The notes beneath the pieces are model-generated. The model saw only the letters and a program-made list of their open reading frames with translations. It was not told the origin of the DNA and ran no database searches. A stretch of 64,000 nt of DNA. Source: DSXH01 sp037446915. GTDB lineage: Bacteria > Bacteroidota > Ignavibacteria > Ignavibacteriales > Melioribacteraceae. Positions 26,805 to 35,055 of the stretch are shown here, piece after piece. The translations under genes were made by a program, and so were the position numbers. Each line of letters starts with the position of its first letter. Position 1 is the stretch's first letter. The stretch covers positions 3,511 through 67,510 of the forward strand of contig JBBIHP010000004.1 of the NCBI GenBank assembly GCA_037446915.1, given 5' to 3'.

Positions 26805-27377
26805 CTAAAAAATCCAGTGGAAAAATTTTGTTAACCATCCCGGTTTTTGGGAATCGTCAATTATTCCGCTTCCTTCAAATGTAATCTCCGCATCAGAAAT
26901 GTTATAAGATAGAACCGAATTATCTGCACCGATATCACTTGGACGGACAATACCTTTTATAAAAACCAACTGTTCTTCACCATTTATAACTATTCTTCTG
27001 CTCCCTTTAATAAGGAGGTTTCCGTTAGCAAGAACCGAGTCCACAGTTGCGCTTATTTTAGTTCTCACAACTCCCGTTGCTTTGGTAGATCCCGAACCAC
27101 TGAAAGAATTTCCGCTACCCATATTTACATCAACTTTTGGTAGAGCTGATTTATCAACCCCGCCTGAAAGTCCGAACGATAAATCGCTGCTTCTACCGGC
27201 AGATGTTTCGGCATTGTTTGTTGCCTGGGAAGATTCCATTACAATTATTGTAACGGCATCTCCTCTTTGATTTGCCTTATTATCGGAGAATAATGAGAAT
27301 GCAGCATTCCTCCTCATATCCTGTGAATTAATTACAGAGACAGCAAGAACAAATAATATTATCAATTGTTTTTTCAT
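26805..27377 (-). CDS. flgH: FlgH, flagellar L-ring protein without a lipobox
   Basis: Protein of 190 residues. After a signal peptide (LIILFVLAVSVINS) it reads SLFSDNKANQRGDAVTIIVM and ESSQATNNAET, matching FlgH. The C-terminus GIVRPSDIGADNSVLSYNIS is also typical. The usual lipoprotein cysteine at the signal cleavage site is missing, so it is probably not lipidated. It is also shorter than the E. coli protein (232). It sits between flgA and flgI as expected. Confidence 0.93.
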   Translation of the reverse strand: MKKQLIILFVLAVSVINSQDMRRNAAFSLFSDNKANQRGDAVTIIVMESSQATNNAETSAGRSSDLSFGLSGGVDKSALPKVDVNMGSGNSFSGSGSTKATGVVRTKISATVDSVLANGNLLIKGSRRIVINGEEQLVFIKGIVRPSDIGADNSVLSYNISDAEITFEGSGIIDDSQKPGWLTKFFHWIF

Positions 27378-27381
27378 GGTA

Positions 27382-28029
27382 TTACTCGATTAATAGAACG
27401 TTATACTTATCAATTATTTTGGCAGAAAATATTTTTTTCTGCTCGGCTACAACACGAATTATGTCGCCGATATTTCCTTTCTCGCGCGATACAACTTCAG
27501 TTGTAATATCGACACCGTTTCTACCGGCATGTAATATCAATCTTTCGTTTGGCAATACATCAGGATTTTTTTCGATCATTTCATTTAACAGAATATTTCC
27601 TTCTTTAATTTTTACTTTACTTTTTGTTGCAACCGGGAAATCATCTTCGCTAAAAAGTGTTCCGTTTAACTGTGATACTTCTTTTAATTCCTTTTTGAAT
27701 TGATCATTAGAAATCAGCTCACCCTTTTGAATATCCTGATTTGCAACTAAAACCGTTTTATAAAGTTTTACCTTTAGCGTAATAAAGGATTTGCTTTCAC
27801 TTTTGTTTCGTGATATCAACTTAACGGGGACTAATAATGTATTATTATTTAACCGCGGTTCTCTTTCATCATCTATTACAATTTTAGATACAGCACTTAA
27901 ATTGTCTGTAATCTGGAATTCGATCTTTTCGTATGAAGAATAATATTTCAAAACGTACTTTTGTAATTCCGTTTCGAACCCTGAATTACCTGTAAACAAA
28001 TTCAATATTATAATTAACGCGGCAATCAC
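27382..28029 (-). CDS. flgA: FlgA, P-ring assembly chaperone
   Basis: Protein of 215 residues with an N-terminal hydrophobic signal. Residues 90-215 hold a SAF/FlgA domain (VLVANQDIQKGELISNDQFK, then HAGRNGVDITTEVVSREKG). FlgA acts in the periplasm to assemble the FlgI ring. The start is GTG at 28029, supported by AGAGG nine bases upstream, which overlaps the flgG stop codon. Confidence 0.9.
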   Translation of the reverse strand: MIAALIIILNLFTGNSGFETELQKYVLKYYSSYEKIEFQITDNLSAVSKIVIDDEREPRLNNNTLLVPVKLISRNKSESKSFITLKVKLYKTVLVANQDIQKGELISNDQFKKELKEVSQLNGTLFSEDDFPVATKSKVKIKEGNILLNEMIEKNPDVLPNERLILHAGRNGVDITTEVVSREKGNIGDIIRVVAEQKKIFSAKIIDKYNVLLIE

Positions 28030-28034
28030 TTTAA

Positions 28035-28835
28035 TTAACCTCTTTTAAGATTATTTGCCATGGTCATCATTTCCTCAACTGTTTTAACGGTTTTGGAATT
28101 AATTTCATATGCGCGCTGTGCTGCTATCATCGAAATCATTTCCTCCACAATATCAACGTTGGATGATTCGAGGTAACCCTGGCTAATTTCTCCGAAACCC
28201 TGACTGCCTGGTGTACTAAGTATTGGCTGACCTGACGATGGTGATTCAACGTATAAATTATCTCCGATCGAAATTAATCCGCCGTTATTCATAAATCTTG
28301 CTAATTCTATTGTTCCTAATGAAATAGTGCTCTGGTCATTTTGAATTGCTTCAACAGATCCATCCTTACCAACAGAAATTCCAACTACGTCCGAGTTAAG
28401 TGTGAAATCTGGTTCAAGAATGTAACCGCTTGCAGTAACAAGTTTTCCTTCAGCATTTACTTTGAATGAACCATCTCTTGTATAAGCAAATGTTCCATCA
28501 CTTTTTTTAACCTGGAAAAATCCTTCGCCTTGAATAGCGAAATCGAACGGATTATTTGTAGGGGTTATATCGCCCTGTCTAAAAATCTTTTGAGCCGATG
28601 CTGGCTTAACACCATTACCAACCTGAATTTTATTTGTAGAATTTTCCATAACTCCGGGAGTTGAGGAAGATAATGGGTTAACATTTACTTCCTGATACAT
28701 CAGATCCTGGAATTCAGCTTTATTCTTTTTGAATCCTGTTGTGCTGATATTAGCAATGTTATTCGAAATTACTTCGATATTAATCTGCTGGGCATACATA
28801 CCCGATGCTGCTGTTCTAAGTGCTCTTGTTGGCAT
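28035..28835 (-). CDS. flgG: FlgG, distal rod protein
   Basis: Protein of 266 residues, the standard FlgG length (260-265). The N-terminal MPTRALRTAASGMYAQQIN and ISNNIANISTTGFKKNKAEF, together with the C-terminal SNVDIVEEMISMIAAQRAYE, are family hallmarks. The internal segment NPFDFAIQGEGFFQV is the basal-body rod motif. It is followed by flgA. Confidence 0.97.
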   Translation of the reverse strand: MPTRALRTAASGMYAQQINIEVISNNIANISTTGFKKNKAEFQDLMYQEVNVNPLSSSTPGVMENSTNKIQVGNGVKPASAQKIFRQGDITPTNNPFDFAIQGEGFFQVKKSDGTFAYTRDGSFKVNAEGKLVTASGYILEPDFTLNSDVVGISVGKDGSVEAIQNDQSTISLGTIELARFMNNGGLISIGDNLYVESPSSGQPILSTPGSQGFGEISQGYLESSNVDIVEEMISMIAAQRAYEINSKTVKTVEEMMTMANNLKRG

Positions 28836-28849
28836 AAATTACCTCATCT

Positions 28850-29560
28850 TTAAATTTTTCCAATTTGATTTGCCATATCTAAGGATTGATCCAATGCTGC
28901 AATTACTTTCTGGCTGGTTTCGTATCCTTTGTTAATCTGTATCATCGATTCCATCTCTAAAATTGGATTAGTGTTAGACTGCTCAAGGTATCCTTGAGAA
29001 ATTTTATAATCAATTTCGTTTGCTTCGGTATAATTATCATCCTGTATAACAAAAGATGAACCGCTGCTTCTTTTAAGATCTTCCGGAGAATCAACTTGCA
29101 GAATTAATAATGTATCTATTAATTCATTACCTATTTTAATTTCGCCAAGGTTATTAATTTCTATATTGGAATCTTTTTGAAGCATTGTTTCATCCATATT
29201 AATAAAACCGTTTTTACCTAAAACCTTTTTACCATTTGCATCTGCAAGAAAACCATCCGTTGATAATTTGAATCTTCCATCCCTTGTTAATTCTATATTT
29301 CCGTTTTCATCTTTAACTGCAAAAAATCCGTTACCATAAATAGCCAGATCAAGAGGATTTGAAGTAAGCACTGTTTCGCCCTGAATCTGACTGGTAATTT
29401 TCTTTATCTGGCTATTACCAAATTCATCTATGTATTCTGAAAATGGGACTTCTCTTTTATATCCAGTTGTATTAATATTTGCAAGGTTATTAGCAATAGC
29501 ATCAATATTTTTTGTGTGTTGTTCCAGACTTCTTGCAACGGTGTAAATACCTTTAATCAT
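28850..29560 (-). CDS. flgF: FlgF-type proximal rod protein
   Basis: Rod protein of 236 residues. It starts MIKGIYTVARSLEQHTKNID with IANNLANINTTGYKREVPF, has NPLDLAIYGNGFFAVKDENG in the middle, and a C-terminal helix QINKGYETSQKVIAAL. Its place before flgG supports FlgF rather than a second FlgG. Confidence 0.93.
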   Translation of the reverse strand: MIKGIYTVARSLEQHTKNIDAIANNLANINTTGYKREVPFSEYIDEFGNSQIKKITSQIQGETVLTSNPLDLAIYGNGFFAVKDENGNIELTRDGRFKLSTDGFLADANGKKVLGKNGFINMDETMLQKDSNIEINNLGEIKIGNELIDTLLILQVDSPEDLKRSSGSSFVIQDDNYTEANEIDYKISQGYLEQSNTNPILEMESMIQINKGYETSQKVIAALDQSLDMANQIGKI

Positions 29561-29572
29561 TTCAACTCCTAT

Positions 29573-30187
29573 TTATTTACCGTACTCAAACTTTTTAATT
29601 TTTGAAGCCAATAATATTTCCCCTTTGGCAATAGAGAGTTCTCTTGCCATCAGTTCTATTCTATTACCAGAAATATTTTCAATAAATTTTAGTTTTCTTA
29701 ATGCCTTACGGGTTTTGCTTAACTTTCTATCTTTCTTAACAATTACATTCTCTTCACGTATCATTGCAATTTTCTTTTTTAAACCATTACCCGCATTCTT
29801 CCTAATTCTCATGAGTATTCTTCTAAAACCAACAAGAATTAAAATAACAACGGAAATAGAGAGAAATATTTTTACATTGGTTGAGAGTGAACCGAACATT
29901 TCGAATAACCCGTTGGTTTGCTCTTTACTGATATTCGAAACAGGAATTGAAATTGCAGCTCTTTCAATATTCACTTTATTTGAATCCTCAACTACTTTTT
30001 CTTCTACAAATATTTCAGAGCTTTCTGCTTTAAGTCTTGCTTCTTCAATTTGCTTTAAAACAAGGTCGCTAATTTTAATAGTGTCCTGTGGAAAGTAACT
30101 TAACTTACTCAAGACACTATCAATATTAACCTGAGCATAAATTCTGCATGAAGTAAACATTAATAAAATTATCAAAAATCTTTTCAT
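29573..30187 (-). CDS. Membrane protein of unknown function between the pseudokinase and flgF
   Basis: Protein of 204 residues that I do not recognise. It has an N-terminal signal sequence (FLIILLMFTSCRIYA) and a membrane helix near residues 105-122 (KIFLSISVVILILVGF). A very basic cytoplasmic tail follows (RILMRIRKNAGNGLKKK and later). A cysteine after FTS could be a weak lipobox, but cleavage after IYA is also possible. A single membrane helix with a basic tail is loosely like FliO, but a clear fliO lies elsewhere. It is embedded between signalling and rod genes with gaps of 5-12 bases. Confidence 0.7.
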   Translation of the reverse strand: MKRFLIILLMFTSCRIYAQVNIDSVLSKLSYFPQDTIKISDLVLKQIEEARLKAESSEIFVEEKVVEDSNKVNIERAAISIPVSNISKEQTNGLFEMFGSLSTNVKIFLSISVVILILVGFRRILMRIRKNAGNGLKKKIAMIREENVIVKKDRKLSKTRKALRKLKFIENISGNRIELMARELSIAKGEILLASKIKKFEYGK

Positions 30188-30192
30188 ATCAA

Positions 30193-31497
30193 TTACTTCC
30201 TTTTTAAGGGGAATAAAAGATGAATTGTAGTTCCTTTCAATGGTAAAGATTCAAAATCGGCAACACCTTCATTTTTTTTCATTACTTCCTTAACTATTCT
30301 AACAGTTAGATTAACCATCGGATCGGAATTCGAATTAATTTCCGGCCAGTAATCGGTTAAAAAGAACGAAAGAATAGTAACATCATTAACCGAACGGGTT
30401 TGAATAAGCAGACCGCTTCCCTTTTTTGCTTTCCTTTTAATTAACGAAAAGATATTTGTTGCAACCTGTTTCAAGTGTTTCTGATTACTAACAACCGAAG
30501 GCAGATCAGCTTCAAGATCAAGTTCACATTCAATTTGTAAATTCGAAAAAGTCGATTTAACTAGTTCGTATGTTTCATTAATTACAGTGTTCAGTTCGCA
30601 AGGCACAATATGATTGTCAGTTTGATTGTTTACTTCATCAAACTTGGTTAAACGCTGCGATAGCTCCCTGATATGTAAAATCCGGTCCTTAATCTTATCG
30701 ATAATTTCAGCATCAAGATCTTTGTATTCGCTTGCAAGAAAATCTACACTGCTAATTATCATTTGAAGAGAATTCAAAATGTTTTGAAGTATTCCTTCAG
30801 CATACTCACCGGCTGCATAAAGCTTAAGTTCGTTTTTCATTTTAGATTGATAAAGCTGTACTTCTCCAAGAAGTTTGTTGATCTCTGCTTTTTGTTTGAT
30901 CGATAAAATTTTGGGGATTACTATTCCTATTAGTATCTGAATCGATTTATTTTCAATTGTATCTTCGGAAATTTTGTTGGCTGGACCCAATAAAGAAAGA
31001 ACTCCAACCTTTGCATTGTTATAGAATACAGGAAAAAGTGTCTGCGAAAGTTTTACACCGTTTCCAGTGTAAGAAGTAAGTTCCGGAATTAATGTTGGTT
31101 TTTTTGTTTCGAACAGCCAATCGAGAACTCCATCTTTCTGTGCTTTATTAACAAGACTGTTCTGTGCGACTGAAACTTCGGGATTGATTGCAAATAAATT
31201 TGTTTGGGATTCATCATACAAAAACAAGTCAACTTCTCTTGCAACAACTATTTTTTTAATAAAATTGGAGAGTTGAAAGTGTAATTCAGAAATGTTTTGG
31301 GAATCGCTTACAATTTTATTAAAGCTTAGAAGATTCTGCACAAACAGGTTATACTTCTCAAACTGATTAATCCTGTTATTGTGTGTTTCAAAACTAATCA
31401 GCTTTAAGTCCCCGGCCGTTCCGGGACTTTTGGTAAAATACTGAACTGAATTAGTAAACGATTGATACTTTACAGTATTTTCTTTTAGTAATCTCAA
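30193..31497 (-). CDS. GAF-domain protein with degenerate histidine-kinase core
   Basis: Protein of 434 residues. Residues about 50-210 are a GAF-like domain (AREVDLFLYDESQTNLF, FPVFYNNAKVGVLSLLGP). Residues 225-430 are laid out like a kinase core, but the H-box histidine is absent: AAGEYAEGILQNILNSLQM carries glutamate where a histidine is expected. The ATPase part lacks clear N and G boxes (NIFSLIKRKAKKGSG). It is therefore probably a pseudokinase or a signal-sensing scaffold. It overlaps the HDOD gene upstream by four bases and sits in the fliA operon. Confidence 0.78.
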   Translation of the reverse strand: MRLLKENTVKYQSFTNSVQYFTKSPGTAGDLKLISFETHNNRINQFEKYNLFVQNLLSFNKIVSDSQNISELHFQLSNFIKKIVVAREVDLFLYDESQTNLFAINPEVSVAQNSLVNKAQKDGVLDWLFETKKPTLIPELTSYTGNGVKLSQTLFPVFYNNAKVGVLSLLGPANKISEDTIENKSIQILIGIVIPKILSIKQKAEINKLLGEVQLYQSKMKNELKLYAAGEYAEGILQNILNSLQMIISSVDFLASEYKDLDAEIIDKIKDRILHIRELSQRLTKFDEVNNQTDNHIVPCELNTVINETYELVKSTFSNLQIECELDLEADLPSVVSNQKHLKQVATNIFSLIKRKAKKGSGLLIQTRSVNDVTILSFFLTDYWPEINSNSDPMVNLTVRIVKEVMKKNEGVADFESLPLKGTTIHLLFPLKRK

Positions 31498-32375
31498 GCT
31501 AAGTTCCTCACTGATTCTAATTGTTGTTCAAGTGGTTGACGGTAAAGTTCTATAAATTTATCTACGCCTTCCTGATCTTTGAATTGAAGAGTAGTCGCAA
31601 CCTCATGATCTAATTCCATATCATTATCCCAGCTAAAGAAACCGAGTTTCAGTCTCTGGGTCATATAATCAGCAAAGTGAACTATCGATCCAATTGCTTT
31701 TGTATTATTGCTTAAATGAGGTCTGTGATGATATTTTACAAGTTCGCAGAATTGATCAGGGAAATTCCAGTTCTTAAGTAATAAATAACCAACTTCCTGA
31801 TGATCCATACCAATAGCATTAACTTCAGCGTCATAATATTTCATTCCGGTCTTAACTGATTCGCAGATCGAAACAAAATCGGAATGTAAATAACGGTGAA
31901 TAACTGAAATTCCGAGGTCGTGTAGTAATCCTCCAATAAATGCATCGCCGCTTAAACGCATTCCTAAATCGTCAGCAATTTTCTTGCTGATTGTTGCAGT
32001 AATGTAAGCATGAATCCAGAAATCTTTCTGGTTCAAATACTGGTCGCTCTTGTTTTTCAAAGATTCCATCAATGAGAGTGCTGTTACAATGTTTCTTATT
32101 TCGTTAAATCCTAAAATCATTATAGCATACTCAATTGATGCAACTCTTCTCGAAAGTCCATAAAACGGTGAGTTGGATATTGTAAGTATTTTGACTACCA
32201 AACTCTGGTCTTTCGATATCGCTTTAGCAAGTGTCTGCGGACTTGTATTGATATCTTTTAACAAATCAAGCACCTCGGTAAGAATTCTTGGTGCCGGCGA
32301 GAGATTTGTAACTCTTTTCATTATTAGTTCGGTTCTCTCTCTTTTCTGGGTCTGATCGAATGACATTATGTACAT
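31494..32375 (-). CDS. HDOD domain protein (second of a tandem pair)
   Basis: Protein of 293 residues made almost entirely of one HDOD domain: SPAPRILTEVLDLLKD, ISKDQSLVVKILTISNSPFYG, GLLHDLGISV and KYHHRP. HDOD proteins are usually regulatory relatives of HD phosphohydrolases, often linked to motility and signalling. The HD pair is retained in LLHDLG, but catalysis is uncertain. It is about as long as its neighbour at 32384 and clearly paralogous. The start could also be the ATG three codons later. Confidence 0.9.
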   Translation of the reverse strand: MYIMSFDQTQKRERTELIMKRVTNLSPAPRILTEVLDLLKDINTSPQTLAKAISKDQSLVVKILTISNSPFYGLSRRVASIEYAIMILGFNEIRNIVTALSLMESLKNKSDQYLNQKDFWIHAYITATISKKIADDLGMRLSGDAFIGGLLHDLGISVIHRYLHSDFVSICESVKTGMKYYDAEVNAIGMDHQEVGYLLLKNWNFPDQFCELVKYHHRPHLSNNTKAIGSIVHFADYMTQRLKLGFFSWDNDMELDHEVATTLQFKDQEGVDKFIELYRQPLEQQLESVRNLA

Positions 32376-32383
32376 AGCTCTTT

Positions 32384-33253
32384 CTAGTTTAGTGATTCAA
32401 AATGTGTTTTAAATAAACCTTCATAACTCTTAAGAAAATTTTCCAGGTTATCCATGCTTCCAAATCCGAGGATATCAATAATGTTTTCATCAAATTGATA
32501 ATTAGTATCCCATACAAAGGAACCAACTTCATATTTTTGGGTTACGTAATCAACCAGATGAATTAGTGAAGCAAGAACCGGATTGTTTTGCGACAAAGAC
32601 GGACTGTGATGATATAATACAGCATCATTTATAAACGACGGAAAATTCCATTTTTCAAATAGATATTCAGCAATATCCTCGTGTGTAAAACCGAGCACCA
32701 TTTTCTCTGCTTGCAAATATGGAACGTTATCCTTTTTTACTAAATCAAGTATATTCTTAAAATCCCTTGGCATATATTTATGAAGTACAAGTAACCCGAG
32801 ATCATGCAAAAGACCGGCAGTAAATACTTCGCCAGATTTTGGATAACGGAGATCGTCTGCAATTTTCTTTGCTGTAGTTCCTACCATAAGCGAATGCTTC
32901 CAATAGTCATTATGATTCCATTCTGCAGAGTTTTTTGCCTTAAACATTTCCATCATCGATAATGCTAACAAGAGACTTCTTATATGCTCCAAGCCAATAA
33001 TAACAATTGCAAAATCAATTGTTGCAACTCTTCGCGGGATTCCATACATGGGTGAATTGGCAACAGAAAGAATTTTTGTTGCAATTGATTGATCCTGAGA
33101 AATTACTTTGCATAAATCCGAAGCGCTTGTGTTTTCATCATCCAGCATCTGGGAAACTTCTGTTATGATGTGTGGAATAGAAGGAAGATTTCCAACAGCA
33201 GATAATTGCTTTCTGATTTTCTTTTTAATATCGGCCAAGTTAGTATCAAGCAT
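32384..33253 (-). CDS. HDOD domain protein (first of a tandem pair)
   Basis: Protein of 289 residues. Motifs parallel the downstream paralogue: LPSIPHIITEVSQMLDD, ISQDQSIATKILSVANSPMY, GLLHDLGLLV and LYHHSP. It overlaps the end of fliA by eight bases, so it is translated with the sigma factor. Two HDOD proteins next to fliA suggest a regulatory role in flagellar gene expression or signalling, but the target is not known. Confidence 0.9.
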   Translation of the reverse strand: MLDTNLADIKKKIRKQLSAVGNLPSIPHIITEVSQMLDDENTSASDLCKVISQDQSIATKILSVANSPMYGIPRRVATIDFAIVIIGLEHIRSLLLALSMMEMFKAKNSAEWNHNDYWKHSLMVGTTAKKIADDLRYPKSGEVFTAGLLHDLGLLVLHKYMPRDFKNILDLVKKDNVPYLQAEKMVLGFTHEDIAEYLFEKWNFPSFINDAVLYHHSPSLSQNNPVLASLIHLVDYVTQKYEVGSFVWDTNYQFDENIIDILGFGSMDNLENFLKSYEGLFKTHFESLN

Positions 33254-33878
33254 TGTATAGAACCAGCTTTTGTTTTAGAGATTTAATTATTTTGGAATGA
33301 AGTTGAGATACTCTTGATACCGTGATATTAAGAAGCTTTGCAATTTCCTGGTAATTTAATTCTTCGTAATAGTAGAGAGAAAGAATGTTTCTATCGCGCT
33401 CATTTAATACTTTAATTAATTCAACCAACTTTTCTTTCAGTTCATTTTTTTCGAGTAGATCATCAGGTTCATCATAACCTCCTGATACCATTTCATAAAG
33501 CTGCATTCCTTCATCTTCTACAACAGAACTATTGAGTGATACTGAAGAAGTTGTGTTTACGGCAACACCTTCGGAATCGCATACTGTTTCGTATTTCGGA
33601 CTGTATTTTCTCAGTTCGTCGTAAATTTTTCCGCGAATTCTCTGGATAGCATAAGTTTCGAACTTTGTTCCGTAATCCGGATCAAATCGATCGATTGCTT
33701 CGCTTAATCCTTCTATACCGAACTGGAAATAATCGCGGCGATCGAATAATTCGTTTTGAATGAAATTTGATTTGTGGATTACATAATGAACAAGATTAAC
33801 ATAATTCATAATGATCTGTTTTTTAAGATCACTGGTAGGATTGTGTTTGAAGTTTGCCCAAATATTGTCGTTATTCAT
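33246..33878 (-). CDS. fliA: FliA, flagellar sigma-28 factor
   Basis: Protein of 210 residues, slightly short for FliA/SigD (about 240). Region 2 reads FDRRDYFQFGIEGLSEAIDRF then YAIQRIRGKIYDEL, close to the FliA/WhiG signature. Region 4 has NERDRNILSLYYYEELN and a helix-turn-helix (YQEIAKLLNITVSRVSQLHS). It should recognise the TAAA-N15-nnCGATAA promoters found at 1137, 16635 and 63090. No anti-sigma factor FlgM is visible in the window. Confidence 0.96.
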   Translation of the reverse strand: MNNDNIWANFKHNPTSDLKKQIIMNYVNLVHYVIHKSNFIQNELFDRRDYFQFGIEGLSEAIDRFDPDYGTKFETYAIQRIRGKIYDELRKYSPKYETVCDSEGVAVNTTSSVSLNSSVVEDEGMQLYEMVSGGYDEPDDLLEKNELKEKLVELIKVLNERDRNILSLYYYEELNYQEIAKLLNITVSRVSQLHSKIIKSLKQKLVLYNA

Positions 33879-34107
33879 TTTCGTTGGTTCCCGCTAAGTC
33901 GTTTGTATATCTGTTTATTTTTTCAAATGAGTTTTTATTAATTGATTTTATTAATCCTATTGCAATTAAACTGAGTAGTACGGTAAGCATTATAAAAATG
34001 ACAAATGAGTTTAGTAGAACAGATTCTATTGCCACTCCCTTTTGAGCGAAATAGATAACAGAGAAAAAGAAGACCAGTAAACCGGCTTGTAATATTATTT
34101 TGTTCAT
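33871..34107 (-). CDS. Small two-helix membrane protein before fliA
   Basis: Protein of 78 residues with two predicted membrane helices: residues 5-22 (ILQAGLLVFFFSVIYFA) and 32-54 (LNSFVIFIMLTVLLSLIAIG). A polar tail follows. AGGAG precedes the ATG at a good distance, and the gene overlaps fliA by eight bases. I do not recognise the family. As first gene of the fliA operon it could tune sigma-factor translation or anchor a regulator; this is inferred from position only. Confidence 0.72.
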   Translation of the reverse strand: MNKIILQAGLLVFFFSVIYFAQKGVAIESVLLNSFVIFIMLTVLLSLIAIGLIKSINKNSFEKINRYTNDLAGTNENE

Positions 34108-34136
34108 CTATTCTCCTTTTTTTATGGCTATAGATT

Positions 34137-34150
34137 CAAACACTATACCA
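34137..34150 (-). promoter_or_regulatory. Sigma-54-like core promoter candidate of the fliA operon
   Basis: The minus strand reads TGGTAT-AGTGT-TTG followed by AA. It fits TGG[C/T]AT-N5-TTG, the pattern also found before flgB, fliL and wecB. The predicted start lies about 20 bases before the ATG of the 78-residue gene, leaving room for its AGGAG site. The invariant C of the -12 GC is replaced by A, so this is a weak match to classical sigma-54. Confidence 0.4.
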
Positions 34151-34206
34151 GAGGGAAACCAGATGAATTTGAAAAAAAGGTGGATTTTTAGACTGAATTC
34201 GAAGAA

Positions 34207-35055
34207 TTAAAAGCGGGTTAGACGCAATGATTGGTTATTATTAGCCACTTGGGTGATTTTTAGAAAACGTATTGCGAGCTCATTAATTTCTAAAGCGGAT
34301 TTAGAATTCGGATACGTTTTCATCATTATAACCTGTTCCATTATCGACTTGTAAACTATTCGATCGTAACCGATTACACCGAGAAGACTGACTTCGGATT
34401 TTAGAAAGTGTCTTAATGCTGTTGAAAGATTTTGAAATGCTGAATCGCTATCGTCCTTACTTTCGGACTTGTTAAAGACAACATAATTTTTTGTTACTTC
34501 GGTATTCTCAAAAATAAATTTAAGCAGAACATACGCATCCATAACAGATGTTGGTTCGGGTGTTGCAATTACAATATTATAATCGGACTTACTTAATTGC
34601 CTGATTGTAAAATCGTCTGCACCGGCAGAACTATCCAGAATTATATAATCGTATTGAGGCGCAATTTTATTTAATTGAATGAAGAAATAATCAATTGATT
34701 CACGAGTTAATTTTGGATAATCTGCAGGACCGGAATCACCAAAAATTATATTCATGTTTTCAGAATACCGGTAAATAATTTCACGTAACACTTTTCTCTG
34801 TGTAAAGAAATCTGTAAGAGTATTTTCAGCAGCATGATTCAGGAATAAATGGATATTGGGAAAATTACAATCCAGATCTACAAGTAAAACATTTTTACCT
34901 AACCTTGATAACTGGTAAGTAAGGTTCAATGCAAAAAAGCTTTTTCCTGTTCCACCTTTTCCGGAAGCAACAGAAATTATTTTGGAGAGAGGATTTAACC
35001 GGGTTCTCTCTTCAAGCTTTCTTAATTCAATCAGTCTTGCAACTTGATCGTTCAT
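34207..35055 (-). CDS. flhG: FlhG, MinD-like ATPase controlling flagellar number
   Basis: Protein of 282 residues. The deviant Walker A reads SGKGGTGKSFFALNL, the switch region DLDCNFPNIHLF, and ILDSSAGADDF follows. Together with adjacent flhF this identifies FlhG (FleN, YlxH). FlhG sets the number and place of flagella and stimulates the FlhF GTPase. It starts inside the flhF stop codon (TAATG). It is the last gene of the export operon; a gap of 99 bases follows. Confidence 0.95.
   Translation of the reverse strand: MNDQVARLIELRKLEERTRLNPLSKIISVASGKGGTGKSFFALNLTYQLSRLGKNVLLVDLDCNFPNIHLFLNHAAENTLTDFFTQRKVLREIIYRYSENMNIIFGDSGPADYPKLTRESIDYFFIQLNKIAPQYDYIILDSSAGADDFTIRQLSKSDYNIVIATPEPTSVMDAYVLLKFIFENTEVTKNYVVFNKSESKDDSDSAFQNLSTALRHFLKSEVSLLGVIGYDRIVYKSIMEQVIMMKTYPNSKSALEINELAIRFLKITQVANNNQSLRLTRF

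Noticed and set aside
34225..34250. ATTATTAGCCA within flhG, similar to the 16-base motif
   Set aside because: Only the right half matches, it lies in coding sequence on the wrong strand relative to the next gene, and the TGC half is missing.
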